The notes below the pieces were generated by a model, which was not told the DNA's origin, searched no databases, and saw only the letters and a program-made list of their open reading frames with translations. DNA of 64,000 bases from NCBI RefSeq assembly GCF_024298845.1, contig NZ_CP101156.1, positions 1,612,001-1,676,000 on the forward strand. The letters are read 5' to 3'. Origin of the DNA: Natronosalvus amylolyticus (GTDB lineage Archaea > Halobacteriota > Halobacteria > Halobacteriales > Natrialbaceae). This document shows, piece after piece, positions 1 through 8,058 of this stretch (within the stretch, counting starts at the first letter, position 1; the number at the start of each line of letters is the position of its first letter). The translations under genes were made by a program, and so were the position numbers.

Positions 1-649
1 ACTCCGTCCGTGAGAGTTCCTCCGCCATCGCCGTCGCGAACCGCTCGCTCATCTCGAAGTTTCTGACCTGGTCTTCGGTCACGCCGTGATCCTTGAGCGT
101 CTCGAGGGGAAGGTAGATGCGGTCGCGTTCGACGACGTCCTCGCGGACGTCACGCAGGAAGTTCGTCATCTGGAACGCTTCGCCGAGTTTGATGGCGTGG
201 GGGAGCGCAGCGTCGGGGTCGTCGGCCTCCATAATCGCCGTCATCATCACGCCGACGGCCGCCGCAGAGCCGCGCATATACTCCTCGAGGTCGTCGTAGG
301 TTTCGTACCGGTCGGTGTCGATGTCGGTCTTCATCGCGTCGATGAACTCGTTGACCTCGTGATCGGCGATGGCGTATCGTTCCCGAACCGAACAAAACGC
401 CTGTAACACCGGATCGTCGGTCGGTTCGTTACCGAGTGCCTGCTCGCGGAGTGTCTCGAGGCGGTCGGCCTGTTCGTCCGGTGGCGTGTCGCCGGCGTCG
501 TCGACGACTTCGTCGGCAATACGGAAAAAGCCGTACAGCACGTGGGTCGGGTCGCGAACTCGTTTTGGGAGGAAACGGGTTGCGAGATAGAACGTCTTCC
601 CAGTTCGACGCTGAATCTCCTTGCCCGCATGTACGTGTTCTTGTTCCAT
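1..649 (-). CDS. crtB: Phytoene synthase (partial, C-terminus beyond window)
   Basis: Condenses two geranylgeranyl diphosphates to phytoene, the first committed step towards the C50 carotenoids (bacterioruberin) of haloarchaea. The 216 visible residues show both aspartate-rich Mg-diphosphate motifs of the squalene/phytoene synthase family: DEVVD at about residues 46-50, and DVRED at about 167-171 within the NFLRDVRED context, followed by the family signature RIYLP. The N-terminus begins MEQEHVHAGK and is complete; the gene leaves the window at position 1, so roughly the last third is missing. The start at 649 is preceded by a Shine-Dalgarno-like GAGGGTGAT immediately upstream and by a TATA element at 707-717, giving a leader of about 35 nt. 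Family membership is clear; the exact carotenoid product is inferred from the clade. Confidence 0.93.
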   Translation of the reverse strand, partial: MEQEHVHAGKEIQRRTGKTFYLATRFLPKRVRDPTHVLYGFFRIADEVVDDAGDTPPDEQADRLETLREQALGNEPTDDPVLQAFCSVRERYAIADHEVNEFIDAMKTDIDTDRYETYDDLEEYMRGSAAAVGVMMTAIMEADDPDAALPHAIKLGEAFQMTNFLRDVREDVVERDRIYLPLETLKDHGVTEDQVRNFEMSERFATAMAEELSRTE

Positions 650-955
650 AATCACCCTCATCGACCGTAGTGGCGGCGACTGAGTGTATTCTCGTACGTC
701 AGATAACTATAAAAAAGACATCCCTCACCAGGCTGGTTTCCGCTTTCGATTCGACGGTCACACACCGTCGTGAGGAGAACACAATTGTATGCATTATATA
801 TGACTATCGCGACGATAGTTCATGGCTACGAAGCAGTTTCTGCAACGAACCCCTAACTCGAGTAGCCGTCCCAACTTCCCTCGAGTTCCACCGTCCGAAT
901 CCCAGGGAGATAGCACTGAAGAAAGTATTTATCCGAAGACATAAAATACGCGACC
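650..955. other. Intergenic region between crtB and the first lipoprotein gene
   Basis: No gene is seen in these 306 bases. The stretch carries the crtB promoter on the minus strand, an AT-rich patch (about 782-802) followed directly by a 7-bp dyad ACTATCG-CGA-CGATAGT at 803-819, and the TATA element GTATTTAT at 925-932. That last element lies 27 bp before the GTG of the rightward lipoprotein gene. The dyad beside an AT-rich patch is a plausible regulator site, but nothing identifies the regulator. Confidence 0.5.
707..717 (-). promoter_or_regulatory. TATA element of crtB
   Basis: On the minus strand the sequence reads CTTTTTTATAG, a good haloarchaeal TATA box about 60 bp upstream of the phytoene synthase start. 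Transcription would start near 683, leaving a leader that carries the Shine-Dalgarno sequence. Confidence 0.5.
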
Positions 956-1885
956 GTGACACAACGCGCCCTCCTCGTTGCCCTCCCGGTCGTCCTGTTG
1001 GTCACGCTGGCCGGTTGCAGTAGTCTCGCCGCAGATCCCTTCGACACCGACGTCGACCGCGATAGCTACACCGTCGACGCCCCGATCGACCCGGACGAGA
1101 TAACCGACGAGCGCGAGCCGACCGATACTGACCAGTTGTTGCCCGGCCTGCCGGGCGACGAGACCCACGAAATCGATACGGACAGACTCAGACAGGAACA
1201 TCAAAATGCGTTAGGCGACCAGTCTCGGACCTACCTGTTCGAGACCGAAACCGTCCTCGAAAACGGAACGCCACTCGCCGACAATACCGCCGAACTTCGG
1301 CACGACCCGACGACGAACGCCTATCACTTGACAGAACAGCTCAACGGGAGTGAACCGACCTGGCGCGGATATGGCGACGATTTCGATCCGCCAGTACGGG
1401 TCGAGAAATGGGACCCGGGTGATGTTGACTCATTCGGACGTTACGAACACGCAAACGGCTCAGTGCAGTACGAAGCGGACGACAGGGGATTCGTCGGCTA
1501 CTATTCGCCTGCCGAATCGATTCTCCTTCGGGCTGAATCGTATGATGATGTCGAGGTGTACGATGCCGACCAGCGCTACTACAGACTGCATTCGACGACC
1601 CCTCGAGAGCACGACAGTGACACCTTCGTCGAGGATACGTTCGAAGTGGAAGTGATTCTCGACGAAGATGGTGTCATCGTCTATGCGAAACTCGAGGGCG
1701 AACTCGATATGGCGGCGATTTCGACCGATTTCGATGCGGAAAATATGACGGCAACCCACACCGAGTTAGCGGCCGTGACCGGAATCGACGAGACGACCCT
1801 CGAGGAGCCTGCGTGGCTCGAGGAGGCCCGTGAAGAGACCGAAACGGACACCGAGGCCGACGATTCCGAACCCGAGTCGGAATAA
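956..1885 (+). CDS. Haloarchaeal lipoprotein, paralogue 1
   Basis: A 309-residue secreted lipoprotein of unknown function. The N-terminus has a basic residue, a hydrophobic stretch and the lipobox LAGC with the lipidated Cys at residue 21, so the mature protein should sit on the outer face of the membrane. The mature part is strongly acidic and ends in a Glu/Asp/Thr-rich tail. It shares colinear blocks with the next gene: an LLPGL motif near residue 60, a YYRLHSTTP-like segment, and a PAWLEEAREET segment near the C-terminus, so the two are tandem duplicates. The start is a GTG 27 bp after the TATA element at 925-932, consistent with a leaderless mRNA. I recognise no enzymatic motif. Confidence 0.8.
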   Translation: MTQRALLVALPVVLLVTLAGCSSLAADPFDTDVDRDSYTVDAPIDPDEITDEREPTDTDQLLPGLPGDETHEIDTDRLRQEHQNALGDQSRTYLFETETVLENGTPLADNTAELRHDPTTNAYHLTEQLNGSEPTWRGYGDDFDPPVRVEKWDPGDVDSFGRYEHANGSVQYEADDRGFVGYYSPAESILLRAESYDDVEVYDADQRYYRLHSTTPREHDSDTFVEDTFEVEVILDEDGVIVYAKLEGELDMAAISTDFDAENMTATHTELAAVTGIDETTLEEPAWLEEAREETETDTEADDSEPESE

Positions 1886-1952
1886 GCGAAAACTGAAAGC
1901 AGATCAGAGAAAGCAACGGCGGTCAAAACAGAACGTGGAATGGTTTAATAAA

Positions 1953-1963
1953 CTATATTTTAT
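1953..1963 (+). promoter_or_regulatory. TATA element of lipoprotein paralogue 2
   Basis: CTATATTTTAT, centred about 25 bp before the GTG start of the second lipoprotein. It indicates that the two paralogues are transcribed separately and that the second message is leaderless. Confidence 0.5.
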
Positions 1964-1982
1964 GCGGGGATGAAAGCCCAAC

Positions 1983-3011
1983 GTGGACAAACGCGTCAGT
2001 CTCGTTCTGGCTGTGGTCAGCCTGACGCTGTTAGCAGGCTGTAGTGGGTTCACTACTGTGGGGTTCGAGAGTGAGAGCGACCGCACACCCTACGGGGTTG
2101 AACAACCGTTAGACCCCGAAACGATCGAAACAGAGACCGGTGGGTCCAGCCAGAACCTATTGCCCGGACTCTCGACGGAGCCCACTGAAATCGCTACAGG
2201 AACCCTCAGACGCATGCATGTCGACGCGTTCGATGACAGCACGTTTACTATGGAGTATCGATCGACAATCGTCCTGGACAACGGGACAGTTGCGATTGAC
2301 AACACCGCACACGGCCAGTGGGATAATCGAAACGGTACAGGACTAATACGTGAATCGTTCGACGGAACGCTAGTGCATCCCGATGGGGTACATCCGGAGT
2401 TGCGTGACCGCTCGACGATCGAAACGTTCTACAATAATACGGAAGCGTACAGTCGGCACACACTCGAGAATGGAACCGTCAGTTACAGCCAGGAGGCGTA
2501 CTATTTCGCTGGTGGTCGTACGACGGCTGGAGAAATCCTTACCGAAGCCCACGAGTACGAACTAACGGTGTACGAGGAAGACGGCGACAGATATTATCAC
2601 CTCCACTCGAGTACACCGGTCAACTACAGTGCCTTCGACGACGACGGCTTCACGGTCGACCTCTATCTTACCGACGACGGACGAATCGCGTACGCCTCGC
2701 TCGAAGGCGAGATCGCGGTCGATAGAACCCGGATGCCACACGATGGGGAAACGGCAACTGTTCGAGAGACCCTTTGGTACAGCCCCCAAAACGAGACGGC
2801 AGTCGATGAACCGGCCTGGCTGGAGAACGCACGAGAAGAAACCAACTCGACTGACAAAGACCAGGGACAGGAGCCGGTGACAGACCGAGAAGAGAACGGG
2901 GACGACGGTAACGCTACTGGTGACCGAACCGATCCGTACGAGGACGGCCCGGATGCGGCTGACCAGAGCGAGCGTGACCGGATAGAGGCGGCGCCGGCAG
3001 GCGATGGCTGA
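1983..3011 (+). CDS. Haloarchaeal lipoprotein, paralogue 2
   Basis: A 342-residue paralogue of the preceding gene. The signal peptide ends in the lipobox LAGC with Cys at residue 20. The LLPGL, YYHLHSSTP and PAWLENAREET blocks lie in the same order as in paralogue 1, but the acidic Asp/Glu/Gly-rich tail is longer (roughly the last 60 residues). GTG start, leaderless, with its own TATA element at 1953-1963. The gene converges with the TIGR00300-family gene. Function unknown; the protein would be exposed on the cell surface. Confidence 0.8.
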   Translation: MDKRVSLVLAVVSLTLLAGCSGFTTVGFESESDRTPYGVEQPLDPETIETETGGSSQNLLPGLSTEPTEIATGTLRRMHVDAFDDSTFTMEYRSTIVLDNGTVAIDNTAHGQWDNRNGTGLIRESFDGTLVHPDGVHPELRDRSTIETFYNNTEAYSRHTLENGTVSYSQEAYYFAGGRTTAGEILTEAHEYELTVYEEDGDRYYHLHSSTPVNYSAFDDDGFTVDLYLTDDGRIAYASLEGEIAVDRTRMPHDGETATVRETLWYSPQNETAVDEPAWLENAREETNSTDKDQGQEPVTDREENGDDGNATGDRTDPYEDGPDAADQSERDRIEAAPAGDG

Positions 3012-3072
3012 ATCGAGTACATGAAGGAAGTGAGGGCAACTCAACAGGAGACGGCTCGCTCGAGTATCGACA

Positions 3073-3125
3073 TGTAGCACCAGGTTGCGTATCGACACTG
3101 TAGCAGCCAGGTCGCGTATGAATAC
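3073..3125. repeat. Two imperfect 26-27-bp direct repeats
   Basis: The copies begin TGTAGCACCAGGTTGCGTAT at 3073 and TGTAGCAGCCAGGTCGCGTAT at 3099 and are directly adjacent, between two convergent genes. A third partial TGTAT follows at 3126. No function is apparent; slippage or a decayed element could explain it. Confidence 0.55.
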
Positions 3126-3293
3126 TGTATCGTCGACTACTGAGACGGGAGGAGGTTGTGACACTCGGTTACCATCTCTCTGACACTCGACGTTACCCAT
3201 ACAAACCGGTGGCTGCTACGGTTTACCGTCGTCTCTTACTGGTTCTCCCGGCGTCGGCAATCACTGGTAGAGGGTTACAACAGACCGTATGAC

Positions 3294-4523
3294 TCACTCG
3301 AGCAACTCGTCGGCGAGCATCGGCAGAAACGTCCCGATGTCGGTGACCATCCCGATGGCCTGTGCGCTGCCGCGGTCGAGCAGTTGCGTGACCGTTGCCG
3401 GGTTGATGTCGACGCAGACGGTTTTCGTCGTCGATGGAAGACAGTTACCGACCGCGACCGAGTGCAACAGCGTCGAGAGCATCAACACCAGGTCGGCCTC
3501 GTGGGCCTGCTCGCGGATGGCGTCCTGGGCTTCGATGGCGTCCGTGATGGTGTCGGGAAGGGGCCCGTCGTCTCGAATCGATCCGGCCAGTACGTAGGGC
3601 ACGTCGTTTTCCACACACTCGTACATCACGCCGCTGTCCACCAATCCCTCGGCAACCGCGGCCTCGATACCGCCCGCCCGGCCGATTTCGCTGATCGTGT
3701 AGATGTGGTGTTTGTGCCCTTTCCGTGGGTGCTCGAGCGTCTCGGTATCGACCCCGAGTGAGGTCCCATACAGGTCCCGCTCGAGGTCGTGTACCGCGAA
3801 GCCGTTCCCCGCGCTGAGGGCGTCTATGTAGCCGTTCCGGACGAGTGCGGCGAGCGCTTCGCGCCCGCCGGCGTGAACGATAGCGGGCCCGCAGACGACC
3901 AGGACGGTGCCGTCGGCCTCGCGAACTTCGCGCATCTCCTGGGCGATCTCTTCGATCAGGGACTTCGAGGGGCGCTCGCTCGAGACCCCACCTTGCATAA
4001 AGCCGAAGGCGCTCCCTTTCCCGCGGGGACGTTCCGGGGGTTCGACACGGATTCCCGTCTCGCCCGTGACCACGAGATCGCCTTCCTCGACGGCGTTCAG
4101 TACCCGCGTTTTGACGCGCGGTTCGCCGTTGTCACGGTTTTCGACTACGAGCGCACAGTCCATCTCCGCCTCCTCGACCGGCACCCAATCGCCGTCGATA
4201 CGGACCGACGTCGGATGGTTCGTCGTCGAATAGAAATCGACCGGCACGACCTGGTCGGCCGGCGCTGCCTCGAGCGTCGCATCCCGCGGGTCGGCAATGG
4301 TCGCCCCGTTCTGGTTCAGTTCGTGAAGAATAGCCCGTAGATCGGCTTCAGTCTCGGCACTGACCTCCATCCGACAGTACGTTTCCTCGTGTTTGTGTCG
4401 CCCAACTTCGAACGCCTCGACGTCGAACTCGCCACCGAGATCCATCACGGCACCGAAACACCGGGCCATCGTCCCGGAGTCGATGATGTGTCCCTCGAGT
4501 TCGACCGTACGACTGACAGTCAT
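3294..4523 (-). CDS. TIGR00300 family protein (LOR/SDH domain; probable archaeal ornithine cyclodeaminase)
   Basis: 409 residues. The N-terminal part (about 1-105) matches the LOR/SDH conserved domain fold, with a GRHKHEETYCRMEV segment. The C-terminal part carries nucleotide-binding features: a VLVVCGPAIVHAGG segment, the signature GHKHHIYTISEIGRAGG, and near the end TVCVDINPATVTQL. Members of this family in methanogens, and the C-terminal domain of cyanobacterial ArgZ/AgrE, have been linked to NAD-dependent conversion of ornithine to proline; I infer the same activity here by family. The start MTVSRTVELEGH at 4523 is chosen because the in-frame extension to 4685 looks non-coding and covers a possible RNA structure. 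The leader may hold a regulatory RNA (4548-4635). Confidence 0.78.
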   Translation of the reverse strand: MTVSRTVELEGHIIDSGTMARCFGAVMDLGGEFDVEAFEVGRHKHEETYCRMEVSAETEADLRAILHELNQNGATIADPRDATLEAAPADQVVPVDFYSTTNHPTSVRIDGDWVPVEEAEMDCALVVENRDNGEPRVKTRVLNAVEEGDLVVTGETGIRVEPPERPRGKGSAFGFMQGGVSSERPSKSLIEEIAQEMREVREADGTVLVVCGPAIVHAGGREALAALVRNGYIDALSAGNGFAVHDLERDLYGTSLGVDTETLEHPRKGHKHHIYTISEIGRAGGIEAAVAEGLVDSGVMYECVENDVPYVLAGSIRDDGPLPDTITDAIEAQDAIREQAHEADLVLMLSTLLHSVAVGNCLPSTTKTVCVDINPATVTQLLDRGSAQAIGMVTDIGTFLPMLADELLE

Positions 4524-4547
4524 CACTCGTGGTTGGACCTCGAAGAC

Positions 4548-4635
4548 CGTGAGTCTGTGTGTCGATGCAGTCTTCGCCGGACAGAGAGCCTGCGTTCCCC
4601 GTCGTCCGAACGAGGGCGAACCACACAGACTCATG
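4548..4635 (-). ncRNA. Candidate structured leader RNA (three-way junction)
   Basis: A closing stem of 14 bp pairs 4548-4561 with 4622-4635 (one G-U pair). Inside it, with almost no unpaired spacer, lie a 28-nt hairpin at 4594-4621 (GTTC/GAAC, CCC/GGG and TCGT/ACGA pairs around a TCGG loop) and a second hairpin at 4567-4593 closed by GCAG/CTGC. On the minus strand this falls within the presumed leader of the TIGR00300 gene, about 115 nt if transcription starts after the TATA-like GGCTTTTCTC at 4661-4670. It matches no riboswitch class I know. The base pairing is directly visible; the regulatory role is inference. Confidence 0.4.
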
Positions 4636-4705
4636 TGCGGCCCGATCATTGCCTCGAGACGAGAAAAGCCGTGTTTCCACTCCATCCAGCTCCGGCGTGG
4701 TATCG

Positions 4706-6064
4706 ATGAGCGACCCGATACCCAACGAGAGCGCAGGTCCCCCGGGTTTCGTCGTCGGGGGCGTCAGCTCCGACGCTGGCAAAACCGTCGCCACGTTGGC
4801 GATCGCCCGTGGCCTCGAGGCCGCCGGCTACACCGTCCAGCCGGCCAAAGCCGGACCGGACTTCATCGATCCGAGCCATCACGAAGCACTGCTCGGCCGA
4901 CCGTCCAGAACGCTCGACCGCTGGCTCTGTGGTGACGACGGCCTCAGGCGGAATTACGCCCACGGCGAGGGAGACCTCTGCGTCGTCGAGGGCGTGATGG
5001 GGCTGTACGACGGTGACGGTTCGAGCACCGCGAAGGTCGCCGAAACCCTCGGATTGCCGGTGGTCCTCGTCGTCGATGCCAACGCCGGGATGGAAAGCGT
5101 TGGGGCGACAGCGCTGGGATTTCGACGGTACGCCGAGCACATCGACCGTGACATCGAGGTCGCCGGAATCGTCGCCCAGCGCGCCCACGGCGGTGTCCAC
5201 GAACGCGGAATCAGGGAGGCACTCCCCGAGTCGATGACGTACTTCGGGCGCATTCCGCCGATGGACGACCTCGAGATTCCCGACCGACACCTCGGCCTCG
5301 AGATGGGGACAGAAACGTCACTCGACAGTGATGCGCTCGAGGAAGCCGCGGAGACGCTCGACATCGAGGGTCTCGCAGCCCTCGCCCGGGTGCCGGATCC
5401 ACCATCGAGCGTCGAACGGGAGTCCACAGACCGAAGCGGCCGGCACGAGGTCACCGTCGCGGTCGCCGACGACGACGCCTTCTGTTTTCGCTACCCGGCC
5501 ACACTCGAGCGATTTCGCACACTCGGCGACCTGGTTTCGTTCTCACCTGTTGCCGGTGACCCGGTTCCAGCGTGTGACGCCGTCTACCTCCCCGGTGGCT
5601 ATCCCGAACTCCACGCGTCCCAACTCGCGGCCGGCGGCACGCTCGAGGAACTGGGCGAACTGGCCACCGATGGCCTACCCGTCCTCGGGGAGTGTGGCGG
5701 GTTGATGGCGATGAGCCAGTCGCTGACGACAGTCGACGGCGACCGATACGAGATGGCAGGTATCCTCCCTGCAGACGTCCAGATGCACGAACGGTTCCAG
5801 GCACTCGACCACGTCGAACTCGTCGCCCTCGAGGACACGCTCACGGCCAGACGTGGAACCACGCTTCGCGGCCACGAGTTTCATTACTCGAGGGCGACCC
5901 TGCGAGAAGACGTCGACGCTCGCTTTGCGTTCGAAGTCGAGCGCGGAACCGGAATCACCGACGACCGCGATGGCCTGACCGAGTACCGCTCGCTCGGCAC
6001 GTACGCCCACGTCCATCCCGAAAGCGGCGCGTTCGACCGGTTTCTGGAGAGACTTGTGGAGTGA
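4706..6064 (+). CDS. cbiA: Cobyrinate a,c-diamide synthase (CbiA/CobB)
   Basis: 452 residues. Uses ATP and glutamine to amidate the a and c side chains of cobyrinate in corrinoid synthesis. The N-terminal P-loop-like segment GGVSSDAGKT (about residues 15-24) and AKAGPDFIDPSHH define the DTBS-like ATPase domain. The C-terminal type-1 glutamine amidotransferase domain has the nucleophile in LGECGGLMAM and the His of GHEFHYS. The start MSDPIPNE is chosen because residues upstream of it do not resemble the family. Divergent from the TIGR00300 gene. It stands alone here, without other cob/cbi genes. Confidence 0.93.
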   Translation: MSDPIPNESAGPPGFVVGGVSSDAGKTVATLAIARGLEAAGYTVQPAKAGPDFIDPSHHEALLGRPSRTLDRWLCGDDGLRRNYAHGEGDLCVVEGVMGLYDGDGSSTAKVAETLGLPVVLVVDANAGMESVGATALGFRRYAEHIDRDIEVAGIVAQRAHGGVHERGIREALPESMTYFGRIPPMDDLEIPDRHLGLEMGTETSLDSDALEEAAETLDIEGLAALARVPDPPSSVERESTDRSGRHEVTVAVADDDAFCFRYPATLERFRTLGDLVSFSPVAGDPVPACDAVYLPGGYPELHASQLAAGGTLEELGELATDGLPVLGECGGLMAMSQSLTTVDGDRYEMAGILPADVQMHERFQALDHVELVALEDTLTARRGTTLRGHEFHYSRATLREDVDARFAFEVERGTGITDDRDGLTEYRSLGTYAHVHPESGAFDRFLERLVE

Positions 6065-6186
6065 TACCCGTAGCTCCCCAGACGGTACGGAAAGGCAGAG
6101 AGTACGACAATCCAACTCGTGTCAGCTGTTGACTGTCAGCAGAATCGCCAAAAATCCCTATCAACGGCGGCAGCCTATGCAATCGT

Positions 6187-6348
6187 ATGTCACTCGAGGA
6201 GCAAACCACGAAGCTCTCGCGCTGTCTGAACTGTGGATTCGAAGCCCCCGGCGGTGACGAGCAATGGGTTCGTCTCGAGGTACCCGGACTCGGCCGAATG
6301 ACCCAGTGTCCTGACTGTTTGAGTACGAACGTCATCACGGGTCGGTGA
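6187..6348 (+). CDS. Small CxxC zinc-finger protein
   Basis: A 53-residue protein with two CxxC pairs, CLNCG near residue 14 and CPDCL near residue 43, separated by a short acidic stretch: the layout of a one-zinc mini-protein. Haloarchaea encode many such small zinc fingers, some linked to stress and biofilm control, but I cannot assign this one. It sits just upstream of msrB on the same strand. Confidence 0.65.
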   Translation: MSLEEQTTKLSRCLNCGFEAPGGDEQWVRLEVPGLGRMTQCPDCLSTNVITGR

Positions 6349-6483
6349 GTCGTCGGCCAGAACGCCGCTGGCGATGAGACCCCGAGTAGGTACCAGGGTT
6401 CCAGTAGGTTTCGGCACTCGAGTCAATCTGTTACCCGAATCGTGGGAGACACACTCTTTGACGTCGCCCCACTAGAGAGGGAC

Positions 6484-6882
6484 ATGAGCCAGGAGTCAGA
6501 CGAGTTACCAGGCACCGACGAGGAGTGGCGTGAACGACTCACAGACGAGCAGTACCGAATCCTTCGCGAAGCCGGGACCGAGCGGCCGTTTACCGGCGAA
6601 TACGTCGATCACGAGGAAGACGGCAGTTACTCGTGTGCAGGGTGTGGTGCGACGCTGTTCGATTCGGAGACGAAGTATCACTCCGGGTGTGGCTGGCCAA
6701 GTTTTTACGACGCCGACGACGACGTGATCGAGACGCGAGTCGACACCAGCCACGGCATGCGCCGCACCGAAGTCCTGTGTGCGAACTGCGGCGGTCACCT
6801 CGGCCACGTGTTCGAGGACGGGCCCGAGCCGACCGGACAGCGCTACTGTATCAATTCGGCAGCCCTCGAGTTCGACGAGTAA
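6484..6882 (+). CDS. msrB: Peptide methionine-R-sulfoxide reductase MsrB
   Basis: 132 residues. Reduces the R epimer of methionine sulfoxide in oxidised proteins. Visible are the zinc-binding pairs SCAGCG and [13 protein letters not shown], the substrate segment SGCGWPSFY, and the catalytic Cys in RYCINSAAL near the C-terminus. The start [10 protein letters not shown] is preferred over an in-frame ATG at 6442, because family members begin near the [11 protein letters not shown] segment. Confidence 0.95.
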   Translation: MSQESDELPGTDEEWRERLTDEQYRILREAGTERPFTGEYVDHEEDGSYSCAGCGATLFDSETKYHSGCGWPSFYDADDDVIETRVDTSHGMRRTEVLCANCGGHLGHVFEDGPEPTGQRYCINSAALEFDE

Positions 6883-6928
6883 GCGAAGGGGGGGCGTGAC
6901 TGTACGCCTCTCGATAAGCAACAGGCTA

Positions 6929-7933
6929 TCACAGTCCGCTGCTCGAGACCGAGCCAACCGGCGGTTCGCCCGCGAGTTCGTCCCTGGCGTGTTCGGCTTC
7001 GAAATCGAGGTCTGGACCTCGAGCGACGATACCGCTCGGCGTCACGTCCGGATGGGTAGTGTAGTAGTGTTCTTTGATGTGGTCCATGTCGACCGTCCGG
7101 GCGACGCCGGGCGTCTGGTACAGGTCGCGCAGGTACGGCCACAGGTGCTCGAACTCGCGGATGAACCTGACGTTGCACATAAAGTGGGTGTGATACACCT
7201 GATCGAATCGCACGAGCGTCGTAAACAGACAGATATCGGCTTCTGTCAGGCGGTCGCCCGCGAGATAACGCTGGTCTGCGAGCACCGAATCCCAGTGCTC
7301 GAGCGCGCCGAAGAGGTCGTCGATAGCTTCGTCGTACGGTTCCTGTTTGGTGGCGAACCCGGCCCGGTAAACGCCGTTGTTGATGGGTTCGTAGATGTCG
7401 TCGATGATGCGGTCGACCGTATCGCGGTAGCCGTCCGGGTAGAGATCGATGTCGGTACTCGCCACGTCGTCGAACTCGGTGTCGAGCATCCGGATGATTT
7501 CGGCCGACTCGTTGTTGACGATGGTGTTTTCCACTTTGTCCCACAGCACCGGGACAGTGACTCGGCAGGTGACCGTCGGGTCGGCCCGAACGTAGAGTTC
7601 GCGCAGGTACTCGGCCCCGTGTAAGTGGTCGACCGTACAGCCGGCTTTCTCGGGCGAAAACTGCCAGCCATCGTCGGCTCGGTACGGGTCGACGACCGAG
7701 ACGCTGATAGCGTTCTCGAGCCCCTTCAACGACCGAAGGAGCAACGTTCGGTGTGCCCACGGGCAGGCGTACGAAACGTAGAGGTGATACCGGCCGGCTT
7801 CGGGTTGAAACCGCGCATCCGAGTCGTCCCGAATCTCGTCACGAAAGGTCGTCGTCTGGCGTTCGAACGAGCCGTCATCGCTGGCGTACTGGCCGACATC
7901 GGTGTGCCACTCGCCGTCGACGAGCATGTTCAT
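6929..7933 (-). CDS. Glutathionyl-hydroquinone reductase (Xi-class GST, YqjG/ECM4 type)
   Basis: 334 residues. The CPWAHR motif with the catalytic Cys at about residue 57, the VTVPVLWDK segment of the thioredoxin-like domain, the AEIIRML segment, and the all-helical C-terminal domain with LTEADI define the Xi class of glutathione transferases, which reduce S-thiolated hydroquinones. Haloarchaea contain gamma-glutamylcysteine rather than glutathione, so the physiological thiol is probably different. A second Met two codons after the first is an alternative start. The TATA-like element near 7951-7960 suggests a very short or absent leader. Convergent with msrB. Confidence 0.9.
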   Translation of the reverse strand: MNMLVDGEWHTDVGQYASDDGSFERQTTTFRDEIRDDSDARFQPEAGRYHLYVSYACPWAHRTLLLRSLKGLENAISVSVVDPYRADDGWQFSPEKAGCTVDHLHGAEYLRELYVRADPTVTCRVTVPVLWDKVENTIVNNESAEIIRMLDTEFDDVASTDIDLYPDGYRDTVDRIIDDIYEPINNGVYRAGFATKQEPYDEAIDDLFGALEHWDSVLADQRYLAGDRLTEADICLFTTLVRFDQVYHTHFMCNVRFIREFEHLWPYLRDLYQTPGVARTVDMDHIKEHYYTTHPDVTPSGIVARGPDLDFEAEHARDELAGEPPVGSVSSSGL

Positions 7934-8028
7934 GCTCCATCGAAAGGCAGCGAGACATATAGCCTCCTGCTAACACAGGTGTTATCGGCGTCCCCAAGAA
8001 GAGCGTCCTGTCTCACTCGAGCGAACAC

Positions 8029-8036
8029 GTTTATAC
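8029..8036 (+). promoter_or_regulatory. TATA element of the DNA methyltransferase gene
   Basis: GTTTATAC, centred 27 bp before the ATG at 8059, which points to a leaderless transcript. Confidence 0.45.
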
Positions 8037-8058
8037 ACCAGCGCGAACCACTCGAGGT

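Noticed and set aside
4524-4685. N-terminal extension of the TIGR00300 protein
   Set aside because: The frame is open to 4685, but the added 54 residues (MEWKHGFSRLEAM onward) look unlike the family, and the region is better explained by base pairing.
4524-4705. Cobalamin riboswitch upstream of cbiA
   Set aside because: I see no B12-box-like GCCACTG core, and the structure seems to lie in the leader of the opposite gene.
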